A stretch of DNA of 32,992 nt from NCBI RefSeq assembly GCF_001180205.1, contig NZ_CVSU01000008.1:1-32992 (forward strand), written 5' to 3'. This document shows positions 6,651 to 16,191 of this stretch, one piece after another. Position numbers and translations under genes: made by a program. The notes beneath the pieces are model-generated. The model saw nothing but the letters and a program-made list of their open reading frames with translations, was not told the DNA's origin and did not search any database. Within the stretch, counting starts at the first letter, position 1, and each line of letters opens with the position of its first letter. This DNA is from Candidatus Pelagibacter communis (GTDB lineage: Bacteria > Pseudomonadota > Alphaproteobacteria > Pelagibacterales > Pelagibacteraceae).

Positions 6651-8039
6651 ATGAAATTAAGAAAAGAATTTGACAGTATTGGAGGTATAAATGTCCCAAA
6701 TGATAAATATTGGGGAGCATCCACTCAAAGATCCAACAAATTTTTTAATATAGGTAAAATTTTAGTTAATATTTCAATCATTAAATCAATTGCAATTATA
6801 AAAAGATCAGCTTCAATAGTTCATGCAAAAGATAAGTTAATTGATAACAGAATTTCTAAAGCAATAATCAAAGCATCAGATGAAGTGATTAAAGGTAAAT
6901 TAGATGAAAACTTTCCTTTAAAAGTTTGGCAAACAGGTTCAGGAACACAAACAAACATGAATGTAAATGAAGTTATTGCTAACAGAGCAATAGAAATTTT
7001 AGGAGGCAGGAAGGGAGCAAAAAAGCCAGTCCATCCAAATGATCATGTAAACAAATCTCAATCTACAAATGATGTTTTTCCAACTGCAATGCATATCTCT
7101 ATTGCTAAAGAGGCTATTTCTAAAATGCTACCAAATTTAAAAGTTTTAGAAAAAGAATTAAAAAGAAAATCAAATGAATTTAAAAATATAGTAAAAATTG
7201 GAAGAACACATTTACAAGATGCTACTCCATTATCTCTTGGACAGGAATTTTCAGGATATCATTTTCAAGTTAAAAAAAGTATTGAAAGAATAGAATATGC
7301 TTTGAAAGAAATATTATTTCTAGCTCAAGGAGGTACGGCTGTTGGTACTGGAATTAATTCAAAGAAAAACTTTGATAAAAAAATTGTCAAAGAAATTGCT
7401 AAATTTACAAAAATTAAATTTAAACCAGCACCAAATAAATTTGCTGAACTTGCCGCTCATGATGCAATTGTAAATTTTTCTGGTGCTTTAAATACGTGTG
7501 CAGTTGCTTTAATGAAAATATCAAATGATATTCGTTTCTTAGGCTCTGGTCCAAGAGCAGGTTATGGAGAATTAATTCTACCCGAAAATGAACCAGGTTC
7601 ATCTATAATGCCAGGAAAAGTTAACCCAACGCAATGCGAAGCTGTAACAATGGTTTGTGTTAAAGTTATTGGGAACCACAATGGGATAACTATGGCAGGA
7701 TCCCACGGACATTTTGAATTAAACGTTTTTAAGCCTTTAATTGCTCACAACATTTTACAATCAATTGACTTGATCGCTGATAGTACCAGGAATTTTGCTA
7801 CTTATTGTATTAAAGGAATAAAAGCTAATAAGAAAAAAATACAGGAACATTTAGATAATTCGTTGATGCTTGTTACTGCACTAGCTCCACATATTGGATA
7901 TGATAATGCTGCAAAAATTGCAAAAAAAGCTCTTAAAAATAATACTACTTTAAAGCATGAGACTTTAAAAACAGATTTAATAAGTGAAAAAGATTACAAT
8001 AGGATAGTTGATCCAAAAAAAATGATCTATCCTGCGTAA
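6651..8039 (+). CDS. fumC: class II fumarate hydratase FumC
   Basis: Interconverts fumarate and malate in the TCA cycle; Fe-independent homotetramer. At 462 aa it is of standard length. The three fumarase/aspartase superfamily regions are clear: SGTQTNMNVNE (97-107), GRTHLQDATPL (184-194) with the catalytic-pair His187, and the signature GSSIMPGKVNP (316-326) with Ser318, the catalytic serine position. PNDKYWGASTQRS near the N-terminus distinguishes fumarase from aspartate ammonia-lyase only weakly, but HPNDHVNKSQSTNDVFPTA also fits FumC. The start ATG lies in a 66-nt divergent intergenic region with mazG and has no obvious Shine-Dalgarno. The 3' end overlaps the convergent AsmA-family gene by 13 nt. 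Confidence 0.93.
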   Translation: MKLRKEFDSIGGINVPNDKYWGASTQRSNKFFNIGKILVNISIIKSIAIIKRSASIVHAKDKLIDNRISKAIIKASDEVIKGKLDENFPLKVWQTGSGTQTNMNVNEVIANRAIEILGGRKGAKKPVHPNDHVNKSQSTNDVFPTAMHISIAKEAISKMLPNLKVLEKELKRKSNEFKNIVKIGRTHLQDATPLSLGQEFSGYHFQVKKSIERIEYALKEILFLAQGGTAVGTGINSKKNFDKKIVKEIAKFTKIKFKPAPNKFAELAAHDAIVNFSGALNTCAVALMKISNDIRFLGSGPRAGYGELILPENEPGSSIMPGKVNPTQCEAVTMVCVKVIGNHNGITMAGSHGHFELNVFKPLIAHNILQSIDLIADSTRNFATYCIKGIKANKKKIQEHLDNSLMLVTALAPHIGYDNAAKIAKKALKNNTTLKHETLKTDLISEKDYNRIVDPKKMIYPA

Positions 8040-9517
8040 TTCTTTATCGCTTTGTTCAATAGATTTTTAAAGTAAATTTTATTTTGTAAATCTTCCTTCT
8101 TGAAAACAATATTGTTTAAAATTTTATTTACACCCTGAATAATTTTATTGTCAATCTTAATGTCTTTTAATTCAGCAATTTTTTGATCAAAATTATATGT
8201 AAAATTAAAATCAACTTCTTTAATTTTATTTCTATAATTTTTCGGTGTTAGAAGAAATTTATATATTTTGTTGTAGTCATTAATATATATCTTAATTTTT
8301 CCGTCTAAAATCAATTCTCCGTTTTTAACAAAAATTAAACTTTCCAATAATTCAAAATCTGCAAAATCTCTCCATTCAAATTTTGTATTATCTGTATCAA
8401 TTAAACCTTCTTTAAAATTTGAACTAAAATAAATATTTTTAAAATTAGTATTTTTGTAAACATTGTCTGCATGAATATTTATTTTAAAATCAATATTTTT
8501 ATTATTAAATATTTCAGTTTTTAAAAGTTGTGCAATTACAGCATTAGTACCGAATATTGTATTTAAATTTATTTCATTCAAATTACCTTCTAAATTTCCA
8601 TAAAAAGGTTTAAAATTAAAATTTCCTGTATAGATTTTATCTGGTTGATCTAATTTATCGAAAATACGAAAGTTGATAGAATTTTTATTAATTTGGTATT
8701 CTGCATTTCTTTTTAATTTATTGATAATAAACTCAGATTTTCCTATTTTTTTTTCGTCTTCAAAACTTAATTCATTTTCAATTTTTAGTTTCATTAAACT
8801 AAGATTTATTTGAGAAAAAAGATTACTCTTATCTTCACTAAAAAAAGATTCTAGTGAAAAAGGGATATTAAATATTTCATTTTCAGAATAAAAAATATTT
8901 TTTAATTCTTTATTGTCATAATAATATTTAATTTTCAGAACTTTATTTATAAATAATACTTCATTATTAAAGTTTTTAAAAAAAATATTACTATTCTTTA
9001 TTGTCAAATTTCCATTTTTAAAATTTTTATCTAAAGGCCTCATAAAAAAATCATAGTTTTCTGAATTAATATTGAAATTAGCATTTTCTAAAATTATGTC
9101 TTGTGCTTCAATATTTTTTATTGAGAAAAGATTATTAAACCTAATAAAGATTTTTAATTTACTAATTTTTGAAATTTCTTTTTGATCATCGATAATACTT
9201 GTATCAATAATTGTAAAGTGAGGCTTTGGAAAAAAATTATATTTTATTTTATCAGAAAATTTGAAATTTAAGTCCAACTTACTTTGTAGCTCATTTTTTA
9301 GCTTTTTTGAGATATCATTTTGATTATAAAAAGTGGGTAATAACAAATAAGATATAAAAACAACAAAAAGTGCGACAAAAGTTAAAATTATTTTATTATT
9401 TTTAAATAAAAAACTAAGATTTTTAAAATTTAACTTGTTTAAATTTTTCTCTAAAAGATTATTAATAAAAAAATTAATGTTTTTTAAATATTTGATAAAA
9501 AAATTTGTTTTGCTCAT
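8027..9517 (-). CDS. AsmA-family envelope protein
   Basis: 496 aa with one N-terminal membrane segment (about 44-64, rich in Phe/Val/Leu and ending LLLPTF) followed by a long beta-rich periplasmic domain. The region after the helix (DISKKLKNELQSKLDLNFKF, then NFFPKPHFTIID) is the AsmA N-terminal pattern, in which a basis-set protein with ... F-P-x-P ... motif starts a repeating beta-groove domain. AsmA-like proteins are thought to assist phospholipid transport between the membranes or outer-membrane assembly. I preferred ATG 9515-9517; a TTG at 9526 would add three residues. The uvrD start is only 34 nt away on the other strand. The rest is low complexity (Asn/Lys/Phe/Ile rich), so the family call rests on the N-terminal region and topology. 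Confidence 0.7.
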   Translation of the reverse strand: MSKTNFFIKYLKNINFFINNLLEKNLNKLNFKNLSFLFKNNKIILTFVALFVVFISYLLLPTFYNQNDISKKLKNELQSKLDLNFKFSDKIKYNFFPKPHFTIIDTSIIDDQKEISKISKLKIFIRFNNLFSIKNIEAQDIILENANFNINSENYDFFMRPLDKNFKNGNLTIKNSNIFFKNFNNEVLFINKVLKIKYYYDNKELKNIFYSENEIFNIPFSLESFFSEDKSNLFSQINLSLMKLKIENELSFEDEKKIGKSEFIINKLKRNAEYQINKNSINFRIFDKLDQPDKIYTGNFNFKPFYGNLEGNLNEINLNTIFGTNAVIAQLLKTEIFNNKNIDFKINIHADNVYKNTNFKNIYFSSNFKEGLIDTDNTKFEWRDFADFELLESLIFVKNGELILDGKIKIYINDYNKIYKFLLTPKNYRNKIKEVDFNFTYNFDQKIAELKDIKIDNKIIQGVNKILNNIVFKKEDLQNKIYFKNLLNKAIKNYAG

Positions 9518-9551
9518 AACAACCAAGAAAGCTTATAAAGTATTATTTTAA

Positions 9552-11600
9552 ATGATAAACCAAGATTATTTAAAAAATTTAAATGATGCTCAAAAAGAAG
9601 CTGTTCTTCATCTAGATGGTCCTCTTTTAATTGTGGCTGGAGCTGGATCTGGAAAAACAAAAGTTTTAACCTCTAGAATTGCTAATATTATTAAAGAAAA
9701 AAAGGCATTTCCAAATCAAATCTTGGCAGTCACATTTACTAATAAGGCTGCGAGAGAAATGCAAAACAGAGTAAGTAAAATACTTGGTTCTACTGCGGTT
9801 GGACTTTCTTGGCTTGGCACATTTCACTCAATCTGTGCAAAATTATTAAGAAAACATGCGTCTGCTGCAAATCTGAATTCTAATTTTACTATTATTGATA
9901 CAGATGATCAGATAAGGCTAATAAAAAACATTTGTAAAGCTGAAAATGTTGATATCAAACAATTGTCACCAAGATTTATATTGGCAATAATTGACCGTTG
10001 GAAAAATAAAGGATTTTATCCTAATGAAGTAATAATAAATAAAAAAGATCTCTATGAAAAAACAATTCTCCCACTTTATAAAACTTATCAAAAAAAATTA
10101 ACAGACCTTAACTCTTGTGATTTTGGAGATCTTATTTTGCATGCTGTAAAAATTTTAGAATTTAACAAAGATATTAGAGAAATATACTCAAAAAATTTTA
10201 AATACATTCTTGTTGATGAATATCAAGATACAAATTTTATTCAAAGTAAATGGCTTAATCTACTTTCAGAAAAAAATAAAAATATTTGCTGTGTTGGAGA
10301 CGATGATCAATCAATTTATAGCTGGAGAGGTGCAGAAATTAAAAATTTTTTAGAGTTTGACCAAGTATATGAGAATACAAAAGTAATAAGATTAGAACAA
10401 AATTACAGATCCTCACAGAATATTTTATCAGTTGCTTCAGACCTTATTTCTAATAATCAAAATAGAGTTGGAAAAATATTGATTACTACAATGGAAGAAG
10501 GTGATCCAGTGCAATTAAACTGTTTTAAAAATGGTAAAGATGAAGCAATCGGAATTGCTGACGAAATTGAAAAAAAAATAAAAAAAAAGTTTTCGTATAA
10601 CAATATTGCAATTTTAGTTAGAGCCATTTTTCAAACACGTGAATTTGAGGAAAGATTTCTTAAAATTGGTATGCCTTATAGAATATTGGGTGGTACAAAA
10701 TTTTACGAAAGAGCTGAAATTAAAGATTGTGTAGCATATTTAAGATTAATTCATCAGGAAAAAGATGACTTGGCTTTTGAAAGAATAGTAAACAACCCTA
10801 AGCGATCGATAGGTGATAGTACTTTAAAAAATATTCATGAATTTGCTAAGGAAAATAATTTAAATTTAGAAAGAGCATCAATAAAAATGCTTGAACAAAA
10901 TTTAATTAAACCGAAAGTTAAAATTGGTCTTAGTGCATTTGTCAATTCTTTGATTAAGTGGAGAAACGATTTAATTGTAAAAAAATCAAGTCACATTAAA
11001 TTATTACAAATTGTTTTGGATGAATCAGGATATTCAGCAATGCTTAAAAATAAAAAAGACTTGGATAATGAAAATAGATTAGAAAACATTAAAGAGCTAT
11101 TAAGTGCAATGAAGGAATTTGATAATCTAGAAAGTTTTTTAGAACACGTTTCTTTAGCAACGTCTGTAGATCAAGAATGGGATGGTGAAAAAATTAACAT
11201 GATGACAATGCACGCCGCAAAAGGTTTAGAGTTTGATGTTGTATTTTTACCTGGATGGGAGGAAGGGATGTTTCCACACCAAAAATCTCTCGAAGAAAAA
11301 GGTCAAAATGGGCTAGAGGAAGAAAGGCGGTTAGCATATGTGGGAATTACAAGAGCAAAGAAAAAAGCTATCATTTCCTTTTCTATGAATAGATTTTATC
11401 AAGGAGATTGGATTGATAGTATGGCTTCAAGATTTGTTGACGAACTTCCAGAAAAACATTTAGAAAAAAATTCTTTTTTTGATGAAGAAATTAATAATGA
11501 TGGTGATAATGATAATGATTTTGATTTTAATCAAGATTTTGAAATTGAAGAAGGTACAAGAAGTCCTGGTTGGATAAGATATCAAAAGAGAATTAAATGA
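9552..11600 (+). CDS. uvrD: UvrD/PcrA-type SF1A DNA helicase
   Basis: ATP-driven 3'-5' DNA helicase of nucleotide-excision and mismatch repair. At 682 aa it is slightly shorter than E. coli UvrD. Motifs in order: Q-motif LNDAQKEAV (10-18), Walker A GAGSGKT (30-36), Ia TFTNKAAREM (61-70), II VDEYQDTN (221-228), III GDDDQSIYSWRGA (249-261), IV EQNYRSS (282-288), V/VI TMHAAKGLEFD and RLAYVGITRAKK in the C-terminal third. After the helicase core comes a very acidic Asn/Asp tract (encoded around 11490-11550, including a GATAAT repeat at 11505-11520), then a short basic end, SPGWIRYQKRIK, which resembles the C-terminal interaction region of UvrD/PcrA. The stop overlaps the next gene by 4 nt (ATGA). 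Confidence 0.93.
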   Translation: MINQDYLKNLNDAQKEAVLHLDGPLLIVAGAGSGKTKVLTSRIANIIKEKKAFPNQILAVTFTNKAAREMQNRVSKILGSTAVGLSWLGTFHSICAKLLRKHASAANLNSNFTIIDTDDQIRLIKNICKAENVDIKQLSPRFILAIIDRWKNKGFYPNEVIINKKDLYEKTILPLYKTYQKKLTDLNSCDFGDLILHAVKILEFNKDIREIYSKNFKYILVDEYQDTNFIQSKWLNLLSEKNKNICCVGDDDQSIYSWRGAEIKNFLEFDQVYENTKVIRLEQNYRSSQNILSVASDLISNNQNRVGKILITTMEEGDPVQLNCFKNGKDEAIGIADEIEKKIKKKFSYNNIAILVRAIFQTREFEERFLKIGMPYRILGGTKFYERAEIKDCVAYLRLIHQEKDDLAFERIVNNPKRSIGDSTLKNIHEFAKENNLNLERASIKMLEQNLIKPKVKIGLSAFVNSLIKWRNDLIVKKSSHIKLLQIVLDESGYSAMLKNKKDLDNENRLENIKELLSAMKEFDNLESFLEHVSLATSVDQEWDGEKINMMTMHAAKGLEFDVVFLPGWEEGMFPHQKSLEEKGQNGLEEERRLAYVGITRAKKKAIISFSMNRFYQGDWIDSMASRFVDELPEKHLEKNSFFDEEINNDGDNDNDFDFNQDFEIEEGTRSPGWIRYQKRIK

Positions 11601-13291
11601 AAAATTTCATAAGAAAATTAAGAAGTAAATTTAATAAATATGAAATTGATGGCTATGTAATTCCAAAAAATGACGACTATTTTACAGAATATTCAAACTT
11701 AAATCGATTAGAGGTTATCTCAAACTTTAGTGGATCTGCTGGTTTGGCCATAATTCTTAAAAATAAAAATTATTTATTTACTGATGGAAGATATACAATC
11801 CAAAGTAAAATTGAGAGTGGCAAAAATTTTAAAATTTATGGATTTGAAAAATTAATAGATTGTAGTTTATTTAAAAATCTTACACTTGGAATAGATCCAA
11901 AATTATTTACAAATGCTCAAATTAAAAATTATTTTTTAAAACATAATAAAATCAAATATATTGAAAAAAATCTAATTGATGAAATTAAAAATCAGAAAGA
12001 ACATAATTCTATCCCATTTTTTTCTTTAGATAAAAATATTGTCGGTGAAAGTGTTAATTCAAAATTAAATAAAATAACAAAATACTTAAAAAAAAATAAA
12101 TCTGATTATATTTTTATTAGTGCACCAGAAAATGTTGCTTGGACTTTAAATATACGAGGTGGAGATGGCCCCAACAGTCCTATTCCCAATTCAAGATTGA
12201 TAGTAAGTAAATCAAAAAAAATACTACTCATTAGTAATCTTAAAAAGTGTAAGCAATTATTAAAAAATAAAATTATTAAGAAAGATGAATTTTTAGATGT
12301 AAATACTTTACCAATTAAAATACTACATCTTAAGGGAAAAAACTTTATTATAGATGATAAATCTTGTTCAATATTTTATGAAAAATTAATTAAATCTAAA
12401 TTTAAGATCATAAAAAGAGAAGATCCAATTTATCTTTTAAAAGCAATCAAAAATAAAACGGAGATTAAGAATATGATTAATGCTCATATACTAGATGGAG
12501 TAGCATTAACTAAATTTTTATTTTGGATAAAAAAAATTAATAAAAAAAAAATTACAGAAGTAGAAGCAGCCAAGAAATTAGAAAATTTTAGAAGATTAAA
12601 TAAAAACTTTCTCTATCCTAGTTTTGATACAATAGCAGGCTCAGGAAAAAATGGTGCTATAGTTCATTACCGCGCAAAGAAAGAAAAATGCAGAACTATT
12701 AATAGAAATGATATTTTCCTATGTGACTCAGGTGGGCAATATAAATATGGGACAACTGATGTAACAAGAACAATATGTTTTTCCAAACATAAACATAGTA
12801 TCAAAAATATTTTCACAAAAGTATTGAAAGGTCATATTGCTGTTGCTACGACTAATATTAATAAAGATGACACAGGTAAAAAAATTGACAAAAGAGCGAG
12901 AAAATTTTTAAATCAAAGTAACTTAGATTATGCGCATGGTACAGGACACGGTGTTGGTTTTTTTCTTAATGTTCATGAAGGACCTCAATCTATTACAAAA
13001 ATAAATACAGTAAAAATAAGAGAAGGTATGATTTTAAGTAATGAACCTGGGTATTATAAAACTAATGAATATGGAATTAGGATTGAAAATTTAGTTTATG
13101 TTAAAAAAATAAAAAAAAAATTGTCATTTCAAAATTTAACAATGGCACCTATAGAGAAAGATTTAATTAATTTTGATTTATTAACAATTGATGAGAAAAA
13201 CTACCTGTTTAAATATCATTTAGAAGTTTATTCAAGAATATCAAAATATTTAAATCCAAATGAGAAAAGTTGGCTAAGTACTTTTATTTAG
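11597..13291 (+). CDS. pepP: M24B metallopeptidase, aminopeptidase P type
   Basis: Removes N-terminal residues preceding proline; a cytosolic two-metal enzyme. At 564 aa it has the long, three-domain aminopeptidase P layout: two creatinase-like domains (residues about 1-130 and 150-280) and a C-terminal pita-bread catalytic domain. The five metal ligands are visible as Asp377 (LCDSGGQY), Asp388 (GTTDVTRT), His451 (HGTGHGVG), Glu483 (NEPGYY) and Glu497 (RIENL). The substrate-binding His in AIVHYRA (357) is also present. It is translationally coupled to uvrD by a 4-nt overlap. Its 3' end faces ligA; if the ligA frame is restored, the two overlap by 18 nt. Exact specificity is not provable from sequence. 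Confidence 0.88.
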   Translation: MKNFIRKLRSKFNKYEIDGYVIPKNDDYFTEYSNLNRLEVISNFSGSAGLAIILKNKNYLFTDGRYTIQSKIESGKNFKIYGFEKLIDCSLFKNLTLGIDPKLFTNAQIKNYFLKHNKIKYIEKNLIDEIKNQKEHNSIPFFSLDKNIVGESVNSKLNKITKYLKKNKSDYIFISAPENVAWTLNIRGGDGPNSPIPNSRLIVSKSKKILLISNLKKCKQLLKNKIIKKDEFLDVNTLPIKILHLKGKNFIIDDKSCSIFYEKLIKSKFKIIKREDPIYLLKAIKNKTEIKNMINAHILDGVALTKFLFWIKKINKKKITEVEAAKKLENFRRLNKNFLYPSFDTIAGSGKNGAIVHYRAKKEKCRTINRNDIFLCDSGGQYKYGTTDVTRTICFSKHKHSIKNIFTKVLKGHIAVATTNINKDDTGKKIDKRARKFLNQSNLDYAHGTGHGVGFFLNVHEGPQSITKINTVKIREGMILSNEPGYYKTNEYGIRIENLVYVKKIKKKLSFQNLTMAPIEKDLINFDLLTIDEKNYLFKYHLEVYSRISKYLNPNEKSWLSTFI

Positions 13292-13350
13292 CATTTTCAA
13301 AAATTCAGCTTGGTCAATTACTTTTATTTTTAACTGTTTGGCATAATCTA
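13274..13350 (-). other. ligA: frame-shifted remainder of the ligA BRCT domain
   Basis: Downstream of the annotated ligA stop (TAG, 13348-13350) the neighbouring frame continues as VDYAKQLKIKVIDQAEFLKM... and stops at 13274-13276. This is what the end of a BRCT domain looks like (K..A..LGI.II....F..LL). The frame changes at an 8-base A run on the coding strand (T run 13352-13359); one more A would join GEKPTKKK directly to VDYAKQ. It could be a sequencing or assembly indel, a real mutation, or a slippage site. Confidence 0.75.
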
Positions 13351-15303
13351 CTTTTTTTTAGTTGGTTTTTCGCCAATAATTAAGAAATTTAGTTTTTTTG
13401 ATACACTGCTAATTGTTTTTCCAGAATTTTCTTCAATTAGAGATTTAACTTCTGCTCTACTAATTCCATTTAATTTACCAGTAACCAAAAAAGTCTTATT
13501 ATTTAACAAACCATCATCTGAATTTTGAACAGCATCTTTGATTAACAAAACATTTTCTAATTTATTTATAACGTTTTTGTTAGCCTTATTTGAAAAAAAA
13601 CTCTTTATTGAACTAACTTGTGTTTCACCAATTCCATCAATATTTAACATATCATCATAATCAATTTGTTTAGATAAATTTTTAAATTTTGAAAATGATA
13701 CAAAATGTTTAGACAACAATTTTGCATTTTCTAAACCTATATGTCTTATACCTAGAGAATATATAAATCTTTCTAAAGAAATATTTTTTTTTTGGTCAAT
13801 TGAATACTTTAAATTTTGAACAGAAAGTTTACCCCAGCCCTCTAAATTTTCAATTTTTGAAAAATCTAAATTAAAAATATCTTGAGGATATTTAATTAAT
13901 TTTAATTTCCAAAAATTTTCAACTATTTTTTTTCCAAAGCCATCTATATTAAATGCATCTTTTGAAACAAAATGTTTTAATTTTTCAATTGATATTTTAT
14001 CACAATAATAACCTTCACTGGAACATCTCCTTACAGCATCAACTTTTTTTGTTACTTTATTAAATTCTTTAATTGTTTCTGATCCACATGATGGACAATT
14101 TTTTGGAAAAATAAATTTTTTTGAATTTTTCGGTCTTTTTTGTTTATCTACTGAAAGTATATGAGGTATTACATCACCAGCTCTCTCTATGACTGCTGTA
14201 TCACCTATTCTAATATCCTTTCGGTTTATTTCATCTTCATTATGCAATGTTGCGTTTGAAACTATAACACCACCAATATTAATCGGTTTTATTTTTGCTA
14301 CCGGTGTTAAAGCTCCAGTTCTACCAACCTGAATGTCTATATCTAAAATTTCTGAAATTCCCTTACTAGAAGAAAATTTATGTGCAATAGCCCATCTAGG
14401 TGCATTGGCAATATTTCCTAATCTTTTCTGAATATCAAAATCATTTATTTTATATACAATTCCGTCAATATCGAAATCTAGATTTGCTCTCTGTTTTTCT
14501 ATCTCATTGTAATTTAAAATTAAATTTTTAACTCCAGATATTAACTTATTTAAAGAATTTGTTTTAAAACCCCATTCATTAAGTTTTTCAAGAAAATCTG
14601 ATTGATTTTTAATATTTAATCCTTTTTCAAAACCATAAGTGTAAGCTATAAAATTTAGAGGTATTTTTTTGGTATCTTCAGGATTTTTTTGCCTTAAAGA
14701 CCCTGATGCAGCATTTCTAGGATTTGCAAATTTTTCCTTCAGGTTTTTAAATTCACTATTTTTAATAAAAACCTCTCCTCTTATATCAATTTCCTCTGGA
14801 AAATCTTTTGAGTTAATATTATGAGGGATATCACTAATTGTTTTAAGATTATTGGTTATATCTTCACCTTCCTTACCATCACCCCTAGACAAGCCCTTTT
14901 CGAGTTTTCCATTTTTATAAGTTAATGAAGCAGAAATTCCATCAATCTTGGGTTCGGCTGAATAAAAAATTTTATAGCTATCAGACTTAGATAAATAATT
15001 ATTAATTTTTTTTTCAAAATTAATTAAATCATTTTCTGTAAAAGCATTTGCTAATGAAAGCATTGGTACTCTATGAAAGTCTTTTTTGAAATTTTTTGAT
15101 GGTTTATGTCCTACTTTTTTAGAAGGAGAGTAGTCGGATTTTAAATCGGGATATTTTTTTTCTAATTTTAATATTTCTTTTTTTAAATCATCATATTCTT
15201 TATCTGAAACTTTAGGATCACTATTTTCATAATAGAATTTATCATATTTTATTAATAATTTTACTTTTGAGTCATATTCTTTTTTAATTATTTTTTTATC
15301 CAT
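13348..15303 (-). CDS. ligA: NAD-dependent DNA ligase LigA (BRCT end frameshifted)
   Basis: Seals nicks in DNA during replication and repair, using NAD+ as AMP donor. The adenylation motif K119-I-D-G is present in SAEPKIDGISASL. Also visible are the N-terminal Ia domain with YYENSDPKVSDKEYD, the OB-fold region with VGRTGALTPVA (326-336) and GDVIPHI, a Cys4 zinc finger at Cys403, 406, 427 and 434, helix-hairpin-helix repeats (about 440-570) and a C-terminal BRCT beginning LVTGKLNGISR. The encoded 651 aa stop after GEKPTKKK, before the last BRCT helix; the missing part lies in another frame (13274-13350) behind an A8 run. The catalytic core is intact. It begins 1 nt after the bamD stop and is the last gene of the dcw operon. 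Confidence 0.93.
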   Translation of the reverse strand: MDKKIIKKEYDSKVKLLIKYDKFYYENSDPKVSDKEYDDLKKEILKLEKKYPDLKSDYSPSKKVGHKPSKNFKKDFHRVPMLSLANAFTENDLINFEKKINNYLSKSDSYKIFYSAEPKIDGISASLTYKNGKLEKGLSRGDGKEGEDITNNLKTISDIPHNINSKDFPEEIDIRGEVFIKNSEFKNLKEKFANPRNAASGSLRQKNPEDTKKIPLNFIAYTYGFEKGLNIKNQSDFLEKLNEWGFKTNSLNKLISGVKNLILNYNEIEKQRANLDFDIDGIVYKINDFDIQKRLGNIANAPRWAIAHKFSSSKGISEILDIDIQVGRTGALTPVAKIKPINIGGVIVSNATLHNEDEINRKDIRIGDTAVIERAGDVIPHILSVDKQKRPKNSKKFIFPKNCPSCGSETIKEFNKVTKKVDAVRRCSSEGYYCDKISIEKLKHFVSKDAFNIDGFGKKIVENFWKLKLIKYPQDIFNLDFSKIENLEGWGKLSVQNLKYSIDQKKNISLERFIYSLGIRHIGLENAKLLSKHFVSFSKFKNLSKQIDYDDMLNIDGIGETQVSSIKSFFSNKANKNVINKLENVLLIKDAVQNSDDGLLNNKTFLVTGKLNGISRAEVKSLIEENSGKTISSVSKKLNFLIIGEKPTKKK

Positions 15304-15304
15304 C

Positions 15305-16141
15305 TCAATTAATAAGAGATTTAAATTTGTTTAAGATTTTACTTTTTCTTTCTTTTTTATCTTTATTTAATTTTTTTTTTTTATAATTTTTATTAAAAAT
15401 AATAAAAGACTCTTCATACCATTTAGAAGATTGATAATTATAACCTAAAACATTCGCGTACTTTTTGGACTCTTCTTTTAAACCTAAAATATAATGAATT
15501 TCAACAAGTCTATGTAATGCTTCCTCAACATAAACTGTAGTATTATAATTATTAATTACTACTTTAAATCTATTTATCGCAGGTATCCATTTTTTTCTTT
15601 CAATATAATATCTACCTACATACATCTCTTTAGCTGCCAAAATATCATTTATTAAATCAATTTTAAACCTAGCATCAATAGCATATTCTGTGTTGGGAAA
15701 ATTATTTACAAGAAAATCAAAATACTCTTTTGATTTTAATATTGATCTAGTATCTTTTTTCTCATCTGCAATTTGCTCATAGTAAGATAATGCTAATAAA
15801 TAATAAGCATAATCTAAATTTTTATGAAATTTATAAATCCTCAAAAATCTTTCTAATTCTGAAATACAATCAATATAATAATCTTGAGAATAATAAGCGT
15901 ATGCTGCCATTAATGATGATTTTGGTGCTAGTTCTGATTGTGGAAACAGTATTTCAACTTCATTAAATTTTTTTGCTGCAAAAAATATATCTCCTTCCTC
16001 TAATGCTTCCATTCCATCTAAGTAAGCTTCCTTAACTTGAAGATCTAAACTTTTTTCAGTAATTGTAGATGTTTTTACTCCTTCTTTAGAGCACGCAATA
16101 CATAATATAAAAAAAAATAATAAACAAAATATTTTTATCAT
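15305..16141 (-). CDS. bamD: outer-membrane assembly lipoprotein BamD
   Basis: 278 aa. The N-terminal hydrophobic segment ends in ILCIAC (Cys17), a plausible lipoprotein cleavage site although position -3 is Cys rather than the usual Leu. The body is a string of tetratricopeptide-like helices: AYLDGMEALEEGDIFFAAKKFNEVEILFPQS is the classic BamD/ComL first repeat, followed by DCISELERFLRIYKFH, YAYYLLALSYYEQI and FLVNNFPNTEYAIDA. In Gram-negatives BamD binds BamA and helps insert beta-barrel proteins into the outer membrane. Its place between lpxC and ligA is the alphaproteobacterial arrangement, where recN commonly lies between bamD and ligA; recN is absent here. The basic C-terminal tail (KKKKLNKDKKERKSK) is not part of the repeat domain. 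Confidence 0.9.
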   Translation of the reverse strand: MIKIFCLLFFFILCIACSKEGVKTSTITEKSLDLQVKEAYLDGMEALEEGDIFFAAKKFNEVEILFPQSELAPKSSLMAAYAYYSQDYYIDCISELERFLRIYKFHKNLDYAYYLLALSYYEQIADEKKDTRSILKSKEYFDFLVNNFPNTEYAIDARFKIDLINDILAAKEMYVGRYYIERKKWIPAINRFKVVINNYNTTVYVEEALHRLVEIHYILGLKEESKKYANVLGYNYQSSKWYEESFIIFNKNYKKKKLNKDKKERKSKILNKFKSLIN

Positions 16142-16191
16142 CTTGATAGATTATACTTACACAGAGAAACTTTTTAAAGCTACCTTTTTTC

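Noticed and set aside
11505..11520. GATAAT tandem repeat in uvrD as a mobile or regulatory repeat
   Set aside because: It encodes an acidic Asp/Asn tract in frame at the end of UvrD and is too short to be anything but a low-complexity coding stretch.
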